Assembly: GCF_001625325.1 (NCBI RefSeq) | Contig: NZ_JRQQ01000011.1 | Coordinates: 1-39,953, forward strand | Reading direction: 5' to 3' | DNA length: 39,953 nucleotides | Origin: Croceicoccus estronivorus | GTDB taxonomy: Bacteria; Pseudomonadota; Alphaproteobacteria; Sphingomonadales; Sphingomonadaceae | Part shown: positions 1 through 8,704 of the stretch, piece after piece | Layout of the letters: every line of letters begins with the position of its first letter | How positions within the stretch are numbered: position 1 is the stretch's first letter | The notes under the pieces: model-generated | Told to the model about the DNA's origin: nothing | Databases searched by the model: none | Seen by the model: only the letters and a program-made list of their open reading frames with translations | Program-made: the position numbers and the translations under genes

Positions 1-282
1 CGAAAGCGAAACTGTCAACGTCTTCTCCAGACTGGCCAAAACAGGGCGCACTGTGCCGGGTGACACGCCCGATATCACAACCGGTTCCCGGCGGCGGCTG
101 GCCCGCGCATAGTCGCGCAAATGACGTACGTCAATTTTCCCACCGAAATGCTTTTCATTACGGTTTTTATTCAATAATCTACCGCACCTGCGTTGCGCGG
201 CATGCGTCAAGTGCGTTGTCTCCTGCCCGCACTCCCGCTAGATTCTCCCTTCACCCCTTTTACAGCGAAACCTTCTTCCCGC
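1..282. other. Region upstream of chvI, no confident gene
   Basis: No gene is supported here. An open frame on the plus strand runs from base 2 to a TAG at 110-112 (36 codons) and could be the 3' end of a gene lying outside the window, but I do not recognise it. The stretch from about 125 to 190 is AT-richer than its surroundings and probably holds the promoter of the chvI operon. Related genomes often carry pckA divergently at this point. The minus strand here shows no pckA-like start. Confidence 0.3.
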
Positions 283-1026
283 ATGGCATCAGACTGTCCC
301 GCAGAAACGCCTTGCACCATTGCCCTGGTGGATGACGATCGCAATATTCTGACGACCGTCTCGATCGCCCTCAGAGCAGAAGGCTTCGTCACCCGAGTCT
401 ATTCGGACGGGAGCACCGCCCTCAAAGCCTTGAGCGAGAATCCGCCCGACTTGGCCGTGTTCGATATCAAGATGCCGAGAATGGACGGCATGGAGTTGCT
501 GCGGCGATTGCGGGAAACGTCCGACATTCCCGTGATCTTCCTAACCAGCAAGGATGACGAGCTGGACGAGGAAGCAGGCCTCGCCATGGGCGCAGACGAC
601 TATATTGCCAAACCCTTCAGCCAGCGCCTGCTGATTGCCCGTATTCGCGCCATCCTGCGCAGGAAGCGGGGCCCCACCCCGGCCAGCGATGAAGATGACG
701 GGAGCGAAAACAACGATCCGCAGGAAATCCTCATCCGCGGCCGCCTGGAAATGGACCCTGCCCGCCACCACGTCACGTGGGGAGGAAAGCCGGTGTCACT
801 GACCGTTACGGAATTCCTTATACTAGAAGCACTGGCGAGCCGTCCGGGCATCATCAAATCGCGCAACCAGTTGATGGACGCCGCCTACCCTGACGACGTG
901 TTCGTGGACGACCGGACGGTCGACAGCCATATCAAACGGATGCGTCGCAAATTCCGTGCAACCGATCCGGAATTCACCGCCATCGAAACACTATATGGCG
1001 CAGGATACAGCTTTGGAGACGCCTGA
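283..1026 (+). CDS. chvI: ChvI-family OmpR-type response regulator
   Basis: A cytoplasmic DNA-binding response regulator, partner of the sensor kinase encoded just downstream. The N-terminal receiver domain shows the acidic cluster VDDD near residues 16-19, the phospho-acceptor Asp61 in [10 protein letters not shown], Thr88-Ser89 and Lys110 in AKPF. An acidic linker (about residues 125-145) leads to a C-terminal winged helix of the OmpR/PhoB type, with the [14 protein letters not shown] recognition segment. The 247-residue length fits the family. The frame is open further upstream to 193, but the ATG at 283 places the start a few residues before the receiver domain, so I prefer it even though no good ribosome binding site precedes it. 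The 3' end overlaps the next gene by 32 bases. In other alphaproteobacteria this pair responds to acid and envelope stress; that role is inferred here. Confidence 0.9.
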   Translation: MASDCPAETPCTIALVDDDRNILTTVSIALRAEGFVTRVYSDGSTALKALSENPPDLAVFDIKMPRMDGMELLRRLRETSDIPVIFLTSKDDELDEEAGLAMGADDYIAKPFSQRLLIARIRAILRRKRGPTPASDEDDGSENNDPQEILIRGRLEMDPARHHVTWGGKPVSLTVTEFLILEALASRPGIIKSRNQLMDAAYPDDVFVDDRTVDSHIKRMRRKFRATDPEFTAIETLYGAGYSFGDA

Positions 1027-2590
1027 CACTCCGATCCATCCGGAACACAGGCCCCGACGGTTGTTCTGGACCCGGCGCGCATCGCTGACCACGCGTATTC
1101 TGGCCGTCAATATCATCGCACTCGCCCTGCTCGCCGGTAGCCTGTTCTATCTCGATTCCTATCGCAAGCAGCTCCTGGCCGAACGCTTCAAGCTGGCCCA
1201 AAGCGAAGCGCAGATCACCGCCGAAGCACTGGTCGTCTCTTCACCTGAACGCCAGCGCACTCTACTCCTTCAGTTAGGCAAGGAGCAGCGACTGCGGCTG
1301 CGGTTATACAACAAGCAGGGCAAACTGGTGGCCGACAGCTTCGAGCTTGCCGGCCCTTCCTTCACCCTTACCGATCCGGCGACGGAGCCCTGGTATCAGG
1401 AGGCGGCACGCATACTGGACAAGGGCATGGATGCCTTGCTCGGCGCGCCACCCATACCACCTTATCAGGAGCCCGATGACCTGAGCGCGAGTGCATGGCC
1501 GGAACTGGAGCAGGCCCGGGCGGAAATGCGCACGCATATAACTCTGCGGTATGCTCCTGACCGTACGCCAGTGATTTCCGCCGCCGCGCCAGTCGGTACG
1601 GAGGGTGCGATGCTGCTGACCACCCGCAACGCCATCGACATAACCCAGGATGTACGGGATGCACGCCAGACCCTGGCAATTATCGTTGCGATCGCGCTGG
1701 CCGTTTCGATCCAGCTTTCGCTGTTTCTGGCGCGCACGATAGTCCAGCCCCTGCGCACGCTGGTTCGTGCCGCCGTGCGGGTTCGGCTTGGCCGCGACCG
1801 CGAAGTGGAAGTTCCCCGCCTGCCCGAACGCCGCGACGAAATCGGTATGCTTGCGCGCGCTATTTCAGACATGACCGGTGCACTGAGGCAGCGAATCGAC
1901 GCCGTCGAACATTTTGCCGCCGACGTGGCGCACGAGATCAAGAACCCGTTGGCAAGCCTGCGCAGCGCGCTCGATTCACTGGACAAGGTCAGCGATCCCG
2001 AACTCCGCCGCCAGTTGACGGCCATTGCCATTCACGATGTGCGCCGGATCGACAGACTCGTTACCGAAATTGCCGATGCCAGCAGGATCGACGCAGAATT
2101 GAGCCGCGCGACTTTCGAAGTGATCGATATCGAGAAGCTGATTGCCAACGCAATCGGTGCGCGTGAAGATCGCGGCGAAAACGCTGGCCGTATCATCAGG
2201 CTGGAGCGGCGCGGCGCAGGGCCGGCCGAAGTGCTCGGCGTGCCCGCCCGGATCGAACGCGTGATCGAAAACTTGCTGGATAACGCAGTTTCCTTTTCCC
2301 CGCCCGATGGAGAAATCGACGTCATCGTGACAACCACTCAGGAACGGGTGTGGGCGATGGTATGCGATCATGGCCCCGGCATTCCCGAAAGCGAGCGAAG
2401 AAAAGTATTCGAACGGTTTCACTCGATACGTCCGGAAGCAGAGGATTTCGGCCAGCACAGCGGCCTGGGCCTCGCAATTGCCAAGACCATTGCCGAAGCA
2501 CATGACGGGACTCTCTCCGTTATAGACAGGTTGGACGGAGCCCAGGGGGCCTGCCTCGTCCTCGATCTTCCGCTGCGCGAACAGCCATGA
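995..2590 (+). CDS. chvG: ChvG-family sensor histidine kinase
   Basis: An inner-membrane sensor kinase that would phosphorylate ChvI. With the ATG at 995 the protein has 531 residues: a basic N-terminus, membrane segment 1 (about 34-53), a periplasmic sensor domain of about 170 residues, membrane segment 2 (about 226-248) and a HAMP linker. The HisKA motif follows with the phospho-acceptor His313 in VAHEIKNPL. The ATPase domain shows the N box (ENLLDNAV), the G1 box (DHGPGIPE) and the G2 box (GLGLAIAKT). A GTG at 956 in the same frame is an alternative start but would lengthen the overlap with chvI. The stop overlaps the hprK ATG as ATGA, so the two are probably translationally coupled. In relatives the periplasmic ExoR protein inhibits this kinase; no exoR lies in this window. 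Confidence 0.9.
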   Translation: MAQDTALETPDTPIHPEHRPRRLFWTRRASLTTRILAVNIIALALLAGSLFYLDSYRKQLLAERFKLAQSEAQITAEALVVSSPERQRTLLLQLGKEQRLRLRLYNKQGKLVADSFELAGPSFTLTDPATEPWYQEAARILDKGMDALLGAPPIPPYQEPDDLSASAWPELEQARAEMRTHITLRYAPDRTPVISAAAPVGTEGAMLLTTRNAIDITQDVRDARQTLAIIVAIALAVSIQLSLFLARTIVQPLRTLVRAAVRVRLGRDREVEVPRLPERRDEIGMLARAISDMTGALRQRIDAVEHFAADVAHEIKNPLASLRSALDSLDKVSDPELRRQLTAIAIHDVRRIDRLVTEIADASRIDAELSRATFEVIDIEKLIANAIGAREDRGENAGRIIRLERRGAGPAEVLGVPARIERVIENLLDNAVSFSPPDGEIDVIVTTTQERVWAMVCDHGPGIPESERRKVFERFHSIRPEAEDFGQHSGLGLAIAKTIAEAHDGTLSVIDRLDGAQGACLVLDLPLREQP

Positions 2591-3015
2591 GCGGCTCTCT
2601 CCATCAAGCCACCTGCGTCGCGATAGGATCTGCGGGAAACCAGCGCGCGCTGCTGATCGAAGGCCCCCCCGGCAGCGGAAAGTCGAGCCTCGCGCTCGCG
2701 CTTATTGACCGCGGTGCGATTCTGGTCGGAGACGATGGTGTCGAACTGTCGTTACAAGAGGGCCAATTATGGGCCGCCCCCCCATCCAATACCGCCGGCT
2801 TGCTCGAAATCCGCAACGTCGGAATTGTGAAGGTGCCCTGCACCACCGCGCCTGCCGCACTGGTCATTCGACTCGATGGCAACGCCCCGCGCTATGTAGA
2901 AACACCGGAGAGTATCGAATTGCACGGTCTGGCGTTGCCCCTGATCCGCCTCTGGCCGGACAGCCCCGCACTGGCCTTGCGTGCCGAGGCAGCACTGCGC
3001 CTTCATGGGACATAA
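2587..3015 (+). CDS. hprK: Short alphaproteobacterial HPr kinase/phosphorylase
   Basis: The product (142 residues) is predicted to phosphorylate HPr on a regulatory serine. It carries a P-loop, GPPGSGKS (residues 26-33), and an acidic motif VGDDGVEL near residues 47-54 that resembles the catalytic region of HprK. It lacks the N-terminal domain of Firmicute HprK, which makes the usual enzyme about 310 residues; the short catalytic-core form is normal for alphaproteobacteria. The ATG overlaps the chvG stop, and rapZ starts 48 bases downstream. The HPr and EIIA genes lie in the same run, which supports a link between envelope sensing and a regulatory phosphotransfer chain. No enzyme I gene is present in the window. 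Confidence 0.87.
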   Translation: MSGSLHQATCVAIGSAGNQRALLIEGPPGSGKSSLALALIDRGAILVGDDGVELSLQEGQLWAAPPSNTAGLLEIRNVGIVKVPCTTAPAALVIRLDGNAPRYVETPESIELHGLALPLIRLWPDSPALALRAEAALRLHGT

Positions 3016-3063
3016 CCGTTAACCCTCTTCCCTTTCGTCAAGGTTCGGCGCACAGACGCCCCG

Positions 3064-3990
3064 ATGGGACGCGATTCCTCAGATAGCCGCCAGCGAATCC
3101 TGCTGATCACCGGCATGTCGGGGGCCGGCAAGACGACCGCCCTGCGCGTGCTCGAAGATCTCGGCTGGGAGGCGATCGACAATTTCCCCGTCAGGCTACT
3201 GGAACGGCTGATCGGGGAAGAAGGCGCGGACAACGAAACTGGCCTGCGTGCCCCGCTTGCCATCGGCTTCGACACTCGCACCAGAGGCTTCGATCCTGCC
3301 GATATCATTGCGCTGGTAAAGGATTTGAGCGCGCGCGACGATCTGCTCATCTCCACACTGTTTCTCGATTGCTCCGACAGCGAACTCGAACGCAGATACA
3401 ACGAAAATCGCAGGCGACACCCGTTGGCGGACGGCAAACCGGTTGCAACCGGTATCGCGGCCGAGCGCGAATTGCTGTCGCCCCTCCGACGCTGGGCAAA
3501 TGCCGTCGTCACGACCACCGACTTTTCCAGCAATGACTTGCAGCAGGCGATTCGCGGGCAATTCGCCGACGCGGCGCCCCGTGAGATGACAGTTACCGTC
3601 AGCAGTTTCGGCTTTGCACGAGGCATGCCCCCAATGGCCGACCTGCTGTTCGACATGCGTTATCTCGACAATCCCCACTGGGACCCTGATCTGCGCGAAC
3701 TCACCGGCAAGGACCCTGCAGTGGGTGAGCATATCCGCCAGGATCCCGCCTATGCCGAGAGTTTCGAACGCATTCGCGACCTGTTGCTGCTCTTGCTTCC
3801 CCGCTACGAAAAACAGGGAAAAAGTTACGTCAACATCGCCTTTGGCTGCACGGGCGGACGCCATCGTTCCGTTTTCGTAGCCGAGGAGATCTCCGGGGCC
3901 TTGCGCGCCGCCGGATTTTCGCCCACTGTCCTGCATCGTAATTTGGCGTCTCGTACCGCCGAAATGATCGAAGGGCCGCAACAGCCATGA
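3064..3990 (+). CDS. rapZ: RapZ-type P-loop nucleotide-binding protein
   Basis: A cytoplasmic P-loop protein of the RapZ/YvcJ family, 308 residues, close to the usual size of about 285. A Walker A motif, GMSGAGKT, occurs near residues 17-24, followed by the characteristic WEAIDNFP segment. The C-terminal domain contains IAFGCTGGRHRSV, the part that binds RNA in E. coli RapZ and that is used there to present small RNAs to RNase E. Whether the alphaproteobacterial protein binds RNA is not shown by sequence alone. The neighbours hprK and the two PTS genes are the typical setting in this class. The coding sequence ends 58 bases before the EIIA start. Confidence 0.88.
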   Translation: MGRDSSDSRQRILLITGMSGAGKTTALRVLEDLGWEAIDNFPVRLLERLIGEEGADNETGLRAPLAIGFDTRTRGFDPADIIALVKDLSARDDLLISTLFLDCSDSELERRYNENRRRHPLADGKPVATGIAAERELLSPLRRWANAVVTTTDFSSNDLQQAIRGQFADAAPREMTVTVSSFGFARGMPPMADLLFDMRYLDNPHWDPDLRELTGKDPAVGEHIRQDPAYAESFERIRDLLLLLLPRYEKQGKSYVNIAFGCTGGRHRSVFVAEEISGALRAAGFSPTVLHRNLASRTAEMIEGPQQP

Positions 3991-4048
3991 TCCTAGCCGG
4001 CAATCCCGGCCACTTGGCCCCGAGCCCTGATTGGAGCCGTTTTCCTAC

Positions 4049-4453
4049 ATGATTGGAATGATTCTGGTGACTCATGGCCGCCTGGCTGATGAATTCGTCC
4101 ACGCCATGGAACATGTCGTTGGCGAACAATCGGCCGTAGTGACGGTCTGCATCGGTCCCAATGACGATATGGAAGCTCGCCGCGCCGAAATTCGCCGTGC
4201 GATTCGGGAAGTCGATTCCGGTGAAGGCGCGATCATCCTGACTGACCTGTTCGGCGGGACCCCGTCCAATCTCGCAATCTCCCTGATGGAGGCAGGCAAG
4301 GTAGAAGTCATTGCGGGGATCAACCTGCCCATGCTGATCCGGTTGGCCGGTGCGCGGAAGGCCATGACCATAACCGACGCCGTGGCCGCCGCCCGCGACG
4401 CTGGACGCAATTACATCACGGTGGCATCCGAATTCCTCGGCCAGGAAGCCTGA
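4049..4453 (+). CDS. Mannose-type PTS EIIA domain protein
   Basis: A single-domain soluble EIIA of the mannose/fructose/sorbose family (134 residues). The N-terminus MIGMILVTHG carries the probable phospho-accepting His9, and LTDLFGGTPSN is the family signature around the active site. The open frame extends to a TTG at 4031, but the ATG at 4049 has a GGAG about 12 bases upstream and matches the expected N-terminus. No EIIB, EIIC or EIID permease genes accompany it, so it is more likely a regulatory phosphotransfer protein than part of a sugar transporter. It sits between rapZ and the HPr gene. The symbol manX is often used in annotation but is avoided here because transport is not indicated. 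Confidence 0.87.
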   Translation: MIGMILVTHGRLADEFVHAMEHVVGEQSAVVTVCIGPNDDMEARRAEIRRAIREVDSGEGAIILTDLFGGTPSNLAISLMEAGKVEVIAGINLPMLIRLAGARKAMTITDAVAAARDAGRNYITVASEFLGQEA

Positions 4454-4481
4454 GGATAGCGGGCAAAACGGGGGGAGAAGG

Positions 4482-4760
4482 ATGGAGGCAATCCGGCAAC
4501 AGGTTGTGATCGTCAACAAGCGCGGACTTCACGCACGCGCCAGTGCCAAGTTCGTCGAAGCTGTCAGCCGGGTTCCCGAGGGCACCAAGGTGGTCGTCGG
4601 CAAGGATGGAGCGATGGCAGCCGGCGGTTCGATTCTCGGTTTGATGATGCTTGGCGCAGCCAAGGGCGACATGATCGAAATCGCTGTCGATGGCGGAGAC
4701 GCGCAGAGCGTGCTTGACGATCTGGTGAGCCTGGTTGCGGACGGCTTCGGCGAAGAGTGA
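4482..4760 (+). CDS. ptsH: HPr phosphocarrier protein
   Basis: A small cytoplasmic phosphocarrier (92 residues) that would receive phosphate from enzyme I on His17 in RGLHARAS and pass it to the EIIA upstream. The regulatory serine region is present as AAGGSILGLMMLG, with Ser50 as the predicted target of the HPr kinase encoded in the same operon. A strong ribosome binding site (GGAGAAGG) precedes the ATG. The stop overlaps the GTG start of the methyltransferase gene (GTGA), so translation of the two is probably coupled. It could be an NPr-type protein of the nitrogen-related PTS; the sequence alone does not decide this. Confidence 0.9.
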   Translation: MEAIRQQVVIVNKRGLHARASAKFVEAVSRVPEGTKVVVGKDGAMAAGGSILGLMMLGAAKGDMIEIAVDGGDAQSVLDDLVSLVADGFGEE

Positions 4761-5584
4761 ACACCAGCAATTATCCGGACGACACGCGGCGCACTATCAC
4801 GGGTTTGTCCAATCCGACAGTGAAGGCCCTGCGCGCTCTGCGCGACACACGGCTACGCAAGCGCGAGAAACGCTTCATGGCCGAAGGCCTTCGGCTGCTG
4901 ACCGACGCGCGGACGACCGGCTTGCTGCCGCGTACGCTCGTCATGGCCGAAACCCGTGCCCCGCACCCTTTGCTCACGGCGCTGGAAGCGGATGTCGTCG
5001 CCAATGGGGGAGAAATCCTGGAAGTCAGCGAGGCGGTGCTCGCCAAGATTACCGGTAAGGACAACCCGCAGGCCGTCGCTGGCGTCTTCGACGAGTTCGA
5101 CACCTCGCTTGCGCGTGTAGACCGGGCCTCGGCGCCGATCTGGCTGGTGGCACAAGCGCTGCGCGACCCGGGCAATCTCGGCACGATGCTGCGCACTGGC
5201 GATGCCGTGGGTGCAGGCGGCCTGATCCTGATCGACGATTGCGCAGACCCGTTTTCGGTAGAAGCCGTCCGCGCCAGCATGGGGGCGGTCTTCACGCAGA
5301 AAGTCGCGCGGGCCCGTTGGGACGAGTTCATCTCATGGCTGCGCGCCGGACCGAGGCAACTGGTGGCGGCATCGTTACGCGATGCCGTGCCCTATCGCGG
5401 CGCCCCTTATCAGTCGCCGTGCTTTCTCATGGTCGGGAATGAGTCTCGCGGACTGCCGGAAGAATATGAGCTGGCCTGCGACTTGCGCGTCACGATGCCC
5501 ATGCGCGGGCGGGCTGACAGCCTCAACGCCGCCGTTGCCGGTGCCGTTCTGGCCTATGAAGTGCTTGCTGCACTGGAAATTTAA
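4757..5584 (+). CDS. SpoU/TrmH-family RNA 2'-O-methyltransferase
   Basis: A SPOUT-class RNA methyltransferase of 275 residues using S-adenosylmethionine, most likely acting on 23S rRNA or tRNA ribose. The N-terminal region (NPTVKALRALRDTRLRKREK, then RFMAEG) is the substrate-binding extension seen in the rRNA branch. The three SpoU motifs are visible: RDPGNLGTMLRTGDAVGAGG, LMVGNESRGLPEE and the knot-forming ADSLNAAVAGAVLAYE. The start is a GTG overlapping the HPr stop. It is probably a passenger in the PTS operon rather than part of the signalling. The target base cannot be told from sequence. Confidence 0.83.
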   Translation: MNTSNYPDDTRRTITGLSNPTVKALRALRDTRLRKREKRFMAEGLRLLTDARTTGLLPRTLVMAETRAPHPLLTALEADVVANGGEILEVSEAVLAKITGKDNPQAVAGVFDEFDTSLARVDRASAPIWLVAQALRDPGNLGTMLRTGDAVGAGGLILIDDCADPFSVEAVRASMGAVFTQKVARARWDEFISWLRAGPRQLVAASLRDAVPYRGAPYQSPCFLMVGNESRGLPEEYELACDLRVTMPMRGRADSLNAAVAGAVLAYEVLAALEI

Positions 5585-5642
5585 CAAGGCTTTACATAGC
5601 GGTTCAGCGAACGCTCAGCCCGTCTCGGCTAGAAAGCGGGCC

Positions 5643-6074
5643 ATGCAGTTTGCATTGCCTGTCATCGGCGGCCTGTTCGCCATCGCTCTAACCGGGTGCA
5701 CCGTGAAAGCGGAACCATACCACGCGCTCGCCAACTCCAGTTGGCGCTTCATCAGTATCGACGGTGCGCCGCCGGTATCGGACAAGGCCCATCTGGAATT
5801 TCGTGAGGATCGTCTTGGCGCCAATCTGGGGTGCAACGGCATGGGCGGCCCCTGGCGGGTGGAAGACGAAAGACTGATGGCCGGCCCCCTGACTCAAACC
5901 GAAATGTATTGCGAAGGTCCGGTCTGGGATCAGGAACAGGCCATAGTGACACTGCTGTCCGCAGCGCCTCAGGTCATGGTGCAAGAAGGCAAGCTGGAAC
6001 TACGCTCCAGCGGCCATTCCGCCCGGCTCGAACAGGTCGGACCGGGCCCTACTCCCCAGCGACAAGGCTCGTAA
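5643..6074 (+). CDS. META-domain lipoprotein
   Basis: A predicted lipoprotein of 143 residues. The N-terminus is a signal peptide ending in a lipobox, LTGC, with the lipidated cysteine at about residue 19. The mature part contains the META/HslJ signature: SWRFISIDG near its start and LGCNGMGGPWRVEDERL in the middle, followed by GPLTQTEMYCEGP, which fits the conserved cysteine-containing strand of this family. HslJ proteins are linked to heat shock and novobiocin resistance in E. coli; the role here is unknown. An upstream in-frame extension overlaps the methyltransferase and is rejected because the signal peptide starts at 5643. The last 26 bases overlap the convergent gene on the other strand. 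Confidence 0.75.
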   Translation: MQFALPVIGGLFAIALTGCTVKAEPYHALANSSWRFISIDGAPPVSDKAHLEFREDRLGANLGCNGMGGPWRVEDERLMAGPLTQTEMYCEGPVWDQEQAIVTLLSAAPQVMVQEGKLELRSSGHSARLEQVGPGPTPQRQGS

Positions 6075-6771
6075 TGCTCCACTTGCCATTGCGGCTGGAA
6101 GCTATGAGACGATACCCCGTGAGGCTCCGCAACTTGTCCGTCGCGATATAACCTTCGGTCTTGCCGTTCAGTATCACCTTCTGGAACGGCTGCTCTGGCC
6201 GGTATTCCCCGGCGAGTTCGACGACATCCCAGGAAAGCGTCTTCAATTCCTCGGCATCTTCGGTCACATCGGCACGCAGCGGAACATTCTCGCCCGTCAC
6301 GATCATGCCCTTCATCGGATCTATGCCGCCGAAATCCTGATCGAAATACCAGGGTATCGTAATGCCACCCTGATCGTTCTGCGCACAGCCCAGGGTCAAC
6401 ATATCCTCAAGCTCGTCCCACAAGTTGCGATCAGGCTGCGTAAGGTGCGTACGTAGCAGGTTCGCCCCTACTCCACCCCCGAAATTGAGCCGCACATCGT
6501 TGGCAACGAGCGTCACCAGGCCTTCCACGTCGCGGTCGCTGACCACTTGCGCCAGTTGTTCGCGAAACTCGCTGGCCCCGGGAATTTCGGCGCATTCGTC
6601 GCGCGGGGCAAACTGGCCTTCTCCCAGCATGATGGCAGGCGGAGCGCCGGACGCCTTGGCAATCAGTTCATCGGCCGCCTTGGCGATCTTCTGCGACGGG
6701 GCCGGCTGATCCTGCTTGCAAGCCACCAGGGCAAGGACCAACGCCAAAGCCGTTAAACGTTTCATTCCCAT
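6049..6771 (-). CDS. Predicted lipoprotein with SH3-like C-terminal region
   Basis: A 240-residue exported protein I can place only roughly. Translation from the ATG at 6771 gives a signal peptide (MGMKRLTALALVLALVAC) with lipobox LVAC; a second ATG two codons later is equally possible, and a GGAG lies just upstream. The first two thirds resemble the small-protein regions annotated as conserved hypothetical in sphingomonads (PRDECAEIPGASEFREQL). The last 70 residues (VPLRAD followed by LSWDVVEL, then YIATDKLRSLTGYRL) look like a bacterial SH3-like fold. Its 3' end overlaps the META lipoprotein tail by 26 bases in convergent orientation. The open frame extends far upstream into rmuC territory, but that part is not coding-like. 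Function unknown. Confidence 0.65.
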   Translation of the reverse strand: MGMKRLTALALVLALVACKQDQPAPSQKIAKAADELIAKASGAPPAIMLGEGQFAPRDECAEIPGASEFREQLAQVVSDRDVEGLVTLVANDVRLNFGGGVGANLLRTHLTQPDRNLWDELEDMLTLGCAQNDQGGITIPWYFDQDFGGIDPMKGMIVTGENVPLRADVTEDAEELKTLSWDVVELAGEYRPEQPFQKVILNGKTEGYIATDKLRSLTGYRLIASSRNGKWSITSLVAGE

Positions 6772-6829
6772 CGCTCCAAAGGCCGGGACAGGCAAACCTT
6801 CCCATGCGGGATATCCCGCCCCGGCGATA

Positions 6830-8197
6830 CTAATCCTCCTGCGCGCCGGTATAACGCGGCGCGCTCTCCACAAGGGGAACCTCTTCGGCTTCGCGCCGTC
6901 CGGTCTCAATCCCCTTGTCCTTGAGCTTCCGCGCGGCCGATAGCACGTTGCGCTCGAAGCTGCCGACAAACTTATTGTAATTGTTGACCGCCGTGTCCAG
7001 CCCGGAACCGACGCGTTTCAAATGTTCCGCAGCAATCGCGATCCGATCGTAGAGGTCTGTCGCCAGCCGGCCGATCTCCTGCGCTTCCTGCGCCAGTGCA
7101 TCCTGCCGCCAAACCTGCGCCACCGTGCGGGCGATCGCGACCAGATTTGTCGGCGTGGCCAGCAGAACCTTCTTTTCGAAAGCGAAATCCCACAGCGTCG
7201 GATCATGTTCCAGCGCGGCGGCCACAAAATGTTCGCCCGGTACGAACATCACGACATAATCGGGCGCATCCTCAAACTGGCTCTGGTAACTCTTGGCACC
7301 CAATTGCTGCACATGATTGCGCATGGACCGGACGTGATCGGCCAGCGCCGCCTGGCGAGCTTCGTCATTGTCGGCCTCGAATGCCTGCTGATAGGCGTTG
7401 AGTGACACCTTGGCATCAATCACCAGCATCTTGCCGCCGGGAATGCGGACAATGGCATCGGGCCGCAGCCGTCCATCCTCGGTATTGATCGACTGTTCGA
7501 GGAAAAAATCGGTATGCTGCGACAGACCGCAGGTTTCGAGCAGGTTCTTCAACTGATGCTCACCCCAGCGTCCGCGCGCCTTGGGGGCATTGGTCAGGCT
7601 GTTACCCAGCCGCTGCGCTTCCCGCCTTACTTCCTCCTGCCCTTCGCGCATGGACTGGATCAAGCCAGTCAGTTGGCCGAAAGCATCGACCCGCTTGGCC
7701 TCCAGCGCGGTCACCTGTTCCTCGTAACGCTTCAACCGTTCCCCTACCGGATGAAGCAGCGCCTTGATCTTGAGCTCAGAGCTTTTCTCGGCGTGACCGA
7801 ACCGTTCGTTCGCCCGTTCCAGAAACGCTTCCTGAGCCTTGGACAACACGGCAGAGCCCGTGTTCTGAAATTCCTTGAGCAATTGCTCGCGCGTTTCCAG
7901 CAACAGCCGCTTCTGTTCTTCAAACCCGGCGGCCTGCGCCTTGAGTCCGGTCAATTCCTCCCGCGCGGCATCCAGCCTGGCGCCAAGATCATCAGCCTGC
8001 CGTGCCCGTTCGCTTGCCGTCGCCAGCTCGGTAATGGCCTGACGGAATTTCGCATCGAGTTCCCGTGCCTCCGCATCCCGCGCGGCAAACTGAGAACGCA
8101 CATCGGCAATGGGGCGCGAGCCAAAGAACCAACCGCCCACTGCTCCGACTGCCAATCCAAGCAGCAACACAAAGACAATTAGTAGCTGTGAATCCAT
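6830..8197 (-). CDS. rmuC: DNA recombination protein RmuC
   Basis: A 455-residue RmuC/DUF195 protein. An N-terminal membrane anchor (LLIVFVLLLGLAVGAVGGWFF, about residues 4-25) is followed by a long coiled coil to about residue 180. The C-terminal nuclease-like domain contains KARGRWGEHQLKNLLE, PDAIVRIPGGKMLVIDAKVSL and YVVMFVPGEHFVAAAL, the last two matching the PD-(D/E)XK-like core of this family. RmuC limits inversions at short repeats in E. coli; the biochemistry is not settled. It is transcribed toward the lipoprotein gene 59 bases downstream. The ATG at 8197 gives the expected start for the membrane segment. Confidence 0.88.
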   Translation of the reverse strand: MDSQLLIVFVLLLGLAVGAVGGWFFGSRPIADVRSQFAARDAEARELDAKFRQAITELATASERARQADDLGARLDAAREELTGLKAQAAGFEEQKRLLLETREQLLKEFQNTGSAVLSKAQEAFLERANERFGHAEKSSELKIKALLHPVGERLKRYEEQVTALEAKRVDAFGQLTGLIQSMREGQEEVRREAQRLGNSLTNAPKARGRWGEHQLKNLLETCGLSQHTDFFLEQSINTEDGRLRPDAIVRIPGGKMLVIDAKVSLNAYQQAFEADNDEARQAALADHVRSMRNHVQQLGAKSYQSQFEDAPDYVVMFVPGEHFVAAALEHDPTLWDFAFEKKVLLATPTNLVAIARTVAQVWRQDALAQEAQEIGRLATDLYDRIAIAAEHLKRVGSGLDTAVNNYNKFVGSFERNVLSAARKLKDKGIETGRREAEEVPLVESAPRYTGAQED

Positions 8198-8263
8198 TGC
8201 CTACCTTCCACTGTCGCCGACGAGATGCAACGTCATCTCGCCGGCTAATAGTGTCATTCAATC

Positions 8264-8407
8264 TCAGGCTCGAAATTTGAGATCAAGCAGCGCCTCCTCC
8301 TCAGTCGCAAAGCCATAAGGCGAGCAACTGAGAATCAAGCCGTCAGCTGAAATAATCAGCCAATGGACGCCGTCGTTGAGTCGACACAGCGAGTATAGAC
8401 GGCACAT
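8264..8407 (-). CDS. Small YegP-like (DUF1508-like) protein, 47 residues
   Basis: A short gene not obvious from length alone. It starts with ATG at 8407, preceded by a near-perfect ribosome binding site, AGGAGGT (8412-8418 on the minus strand), four bases away, and ends at TGA 8264-8266. The 47-residue product has a Cys-rich beginning (MCRLYSLC) and the core WLIISADGLILSCSPYGFAT followed by EEEALLDL. A strand-turn-strand ending in an aromatic and then a helix resembles half of a YegP/UPF0339 repeat (commonly DGEVILSS, then GY). That similarity is my own reading and was not tested. It lies 66 bases upstream of rmuC on the same strand and may be cotranscribed. It could also be unique to the lineage. 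Confidence 0.55.
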   Translation of the reverse strand: MCRLYSLCRLNDGVHWLIISADGLILSCSPYGFATEEEALLDLKFRA

Positions 8408-8704
8408 GCCGACCTCCTTTCGCTGCGGTCCATTAATTCTGACAAATATGCCTGGTCAGGGAAGCATCAGACGAAGATTCACGCGTTCAAGCAAGCTGAG
8501 GCCCACATCCCCTGGAGGAGGGGTTGCCTGGCAAAGCTATCCAAGCGTCAGTACGTCTTTGCGTTTAACACAAGCAGATCAGAGGTGGGTGGTCCGCCCC
8601 CCGGCGCTTCGCAATGTTCGTAAGGCTCCTCCCTTCTAGAACGAAAGGGGAACCTAGCAAACAATGAGAATTCCACAAAGCAATCTCAACCAAAGATGTG
8701 GAAA
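8408..8704. other. Gap between the small gene and def, no clear gene
   Basis: About 300 bases of intermediate GC without a convincing gene. Open frames exist on the plus strand (8376-8639 and a second frame ending in TAA at 8622-8624), but neither has a good start or recognisable motif. The ribosome binding site of the small minus-strand gene occupies 8412-8418, so its promoter should lie within the next 100 bases. I see no terminator hairpin of good quality for the minus-strand def gene. Confidence 0.4.

Noticed and set aside
2-112. Plus-strand open frame at the left edge ending in TAG at 110-112
   Set aside because: Thirty-six codons with no recognisable sequence and no visible start; could be a true 3' end but cannot be supported from this window.
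8430-8624. A plus-strand frame ending in TAA at 8622-8624 that reads like protein (KYAWSGKHQTKIHAFKQ)
   Set aside because: It has no ATG, GTG or TTG start after the upstream stop, no ribosome binding site and no family match that I can recognise; a chance open frame or old remnant is as likely.
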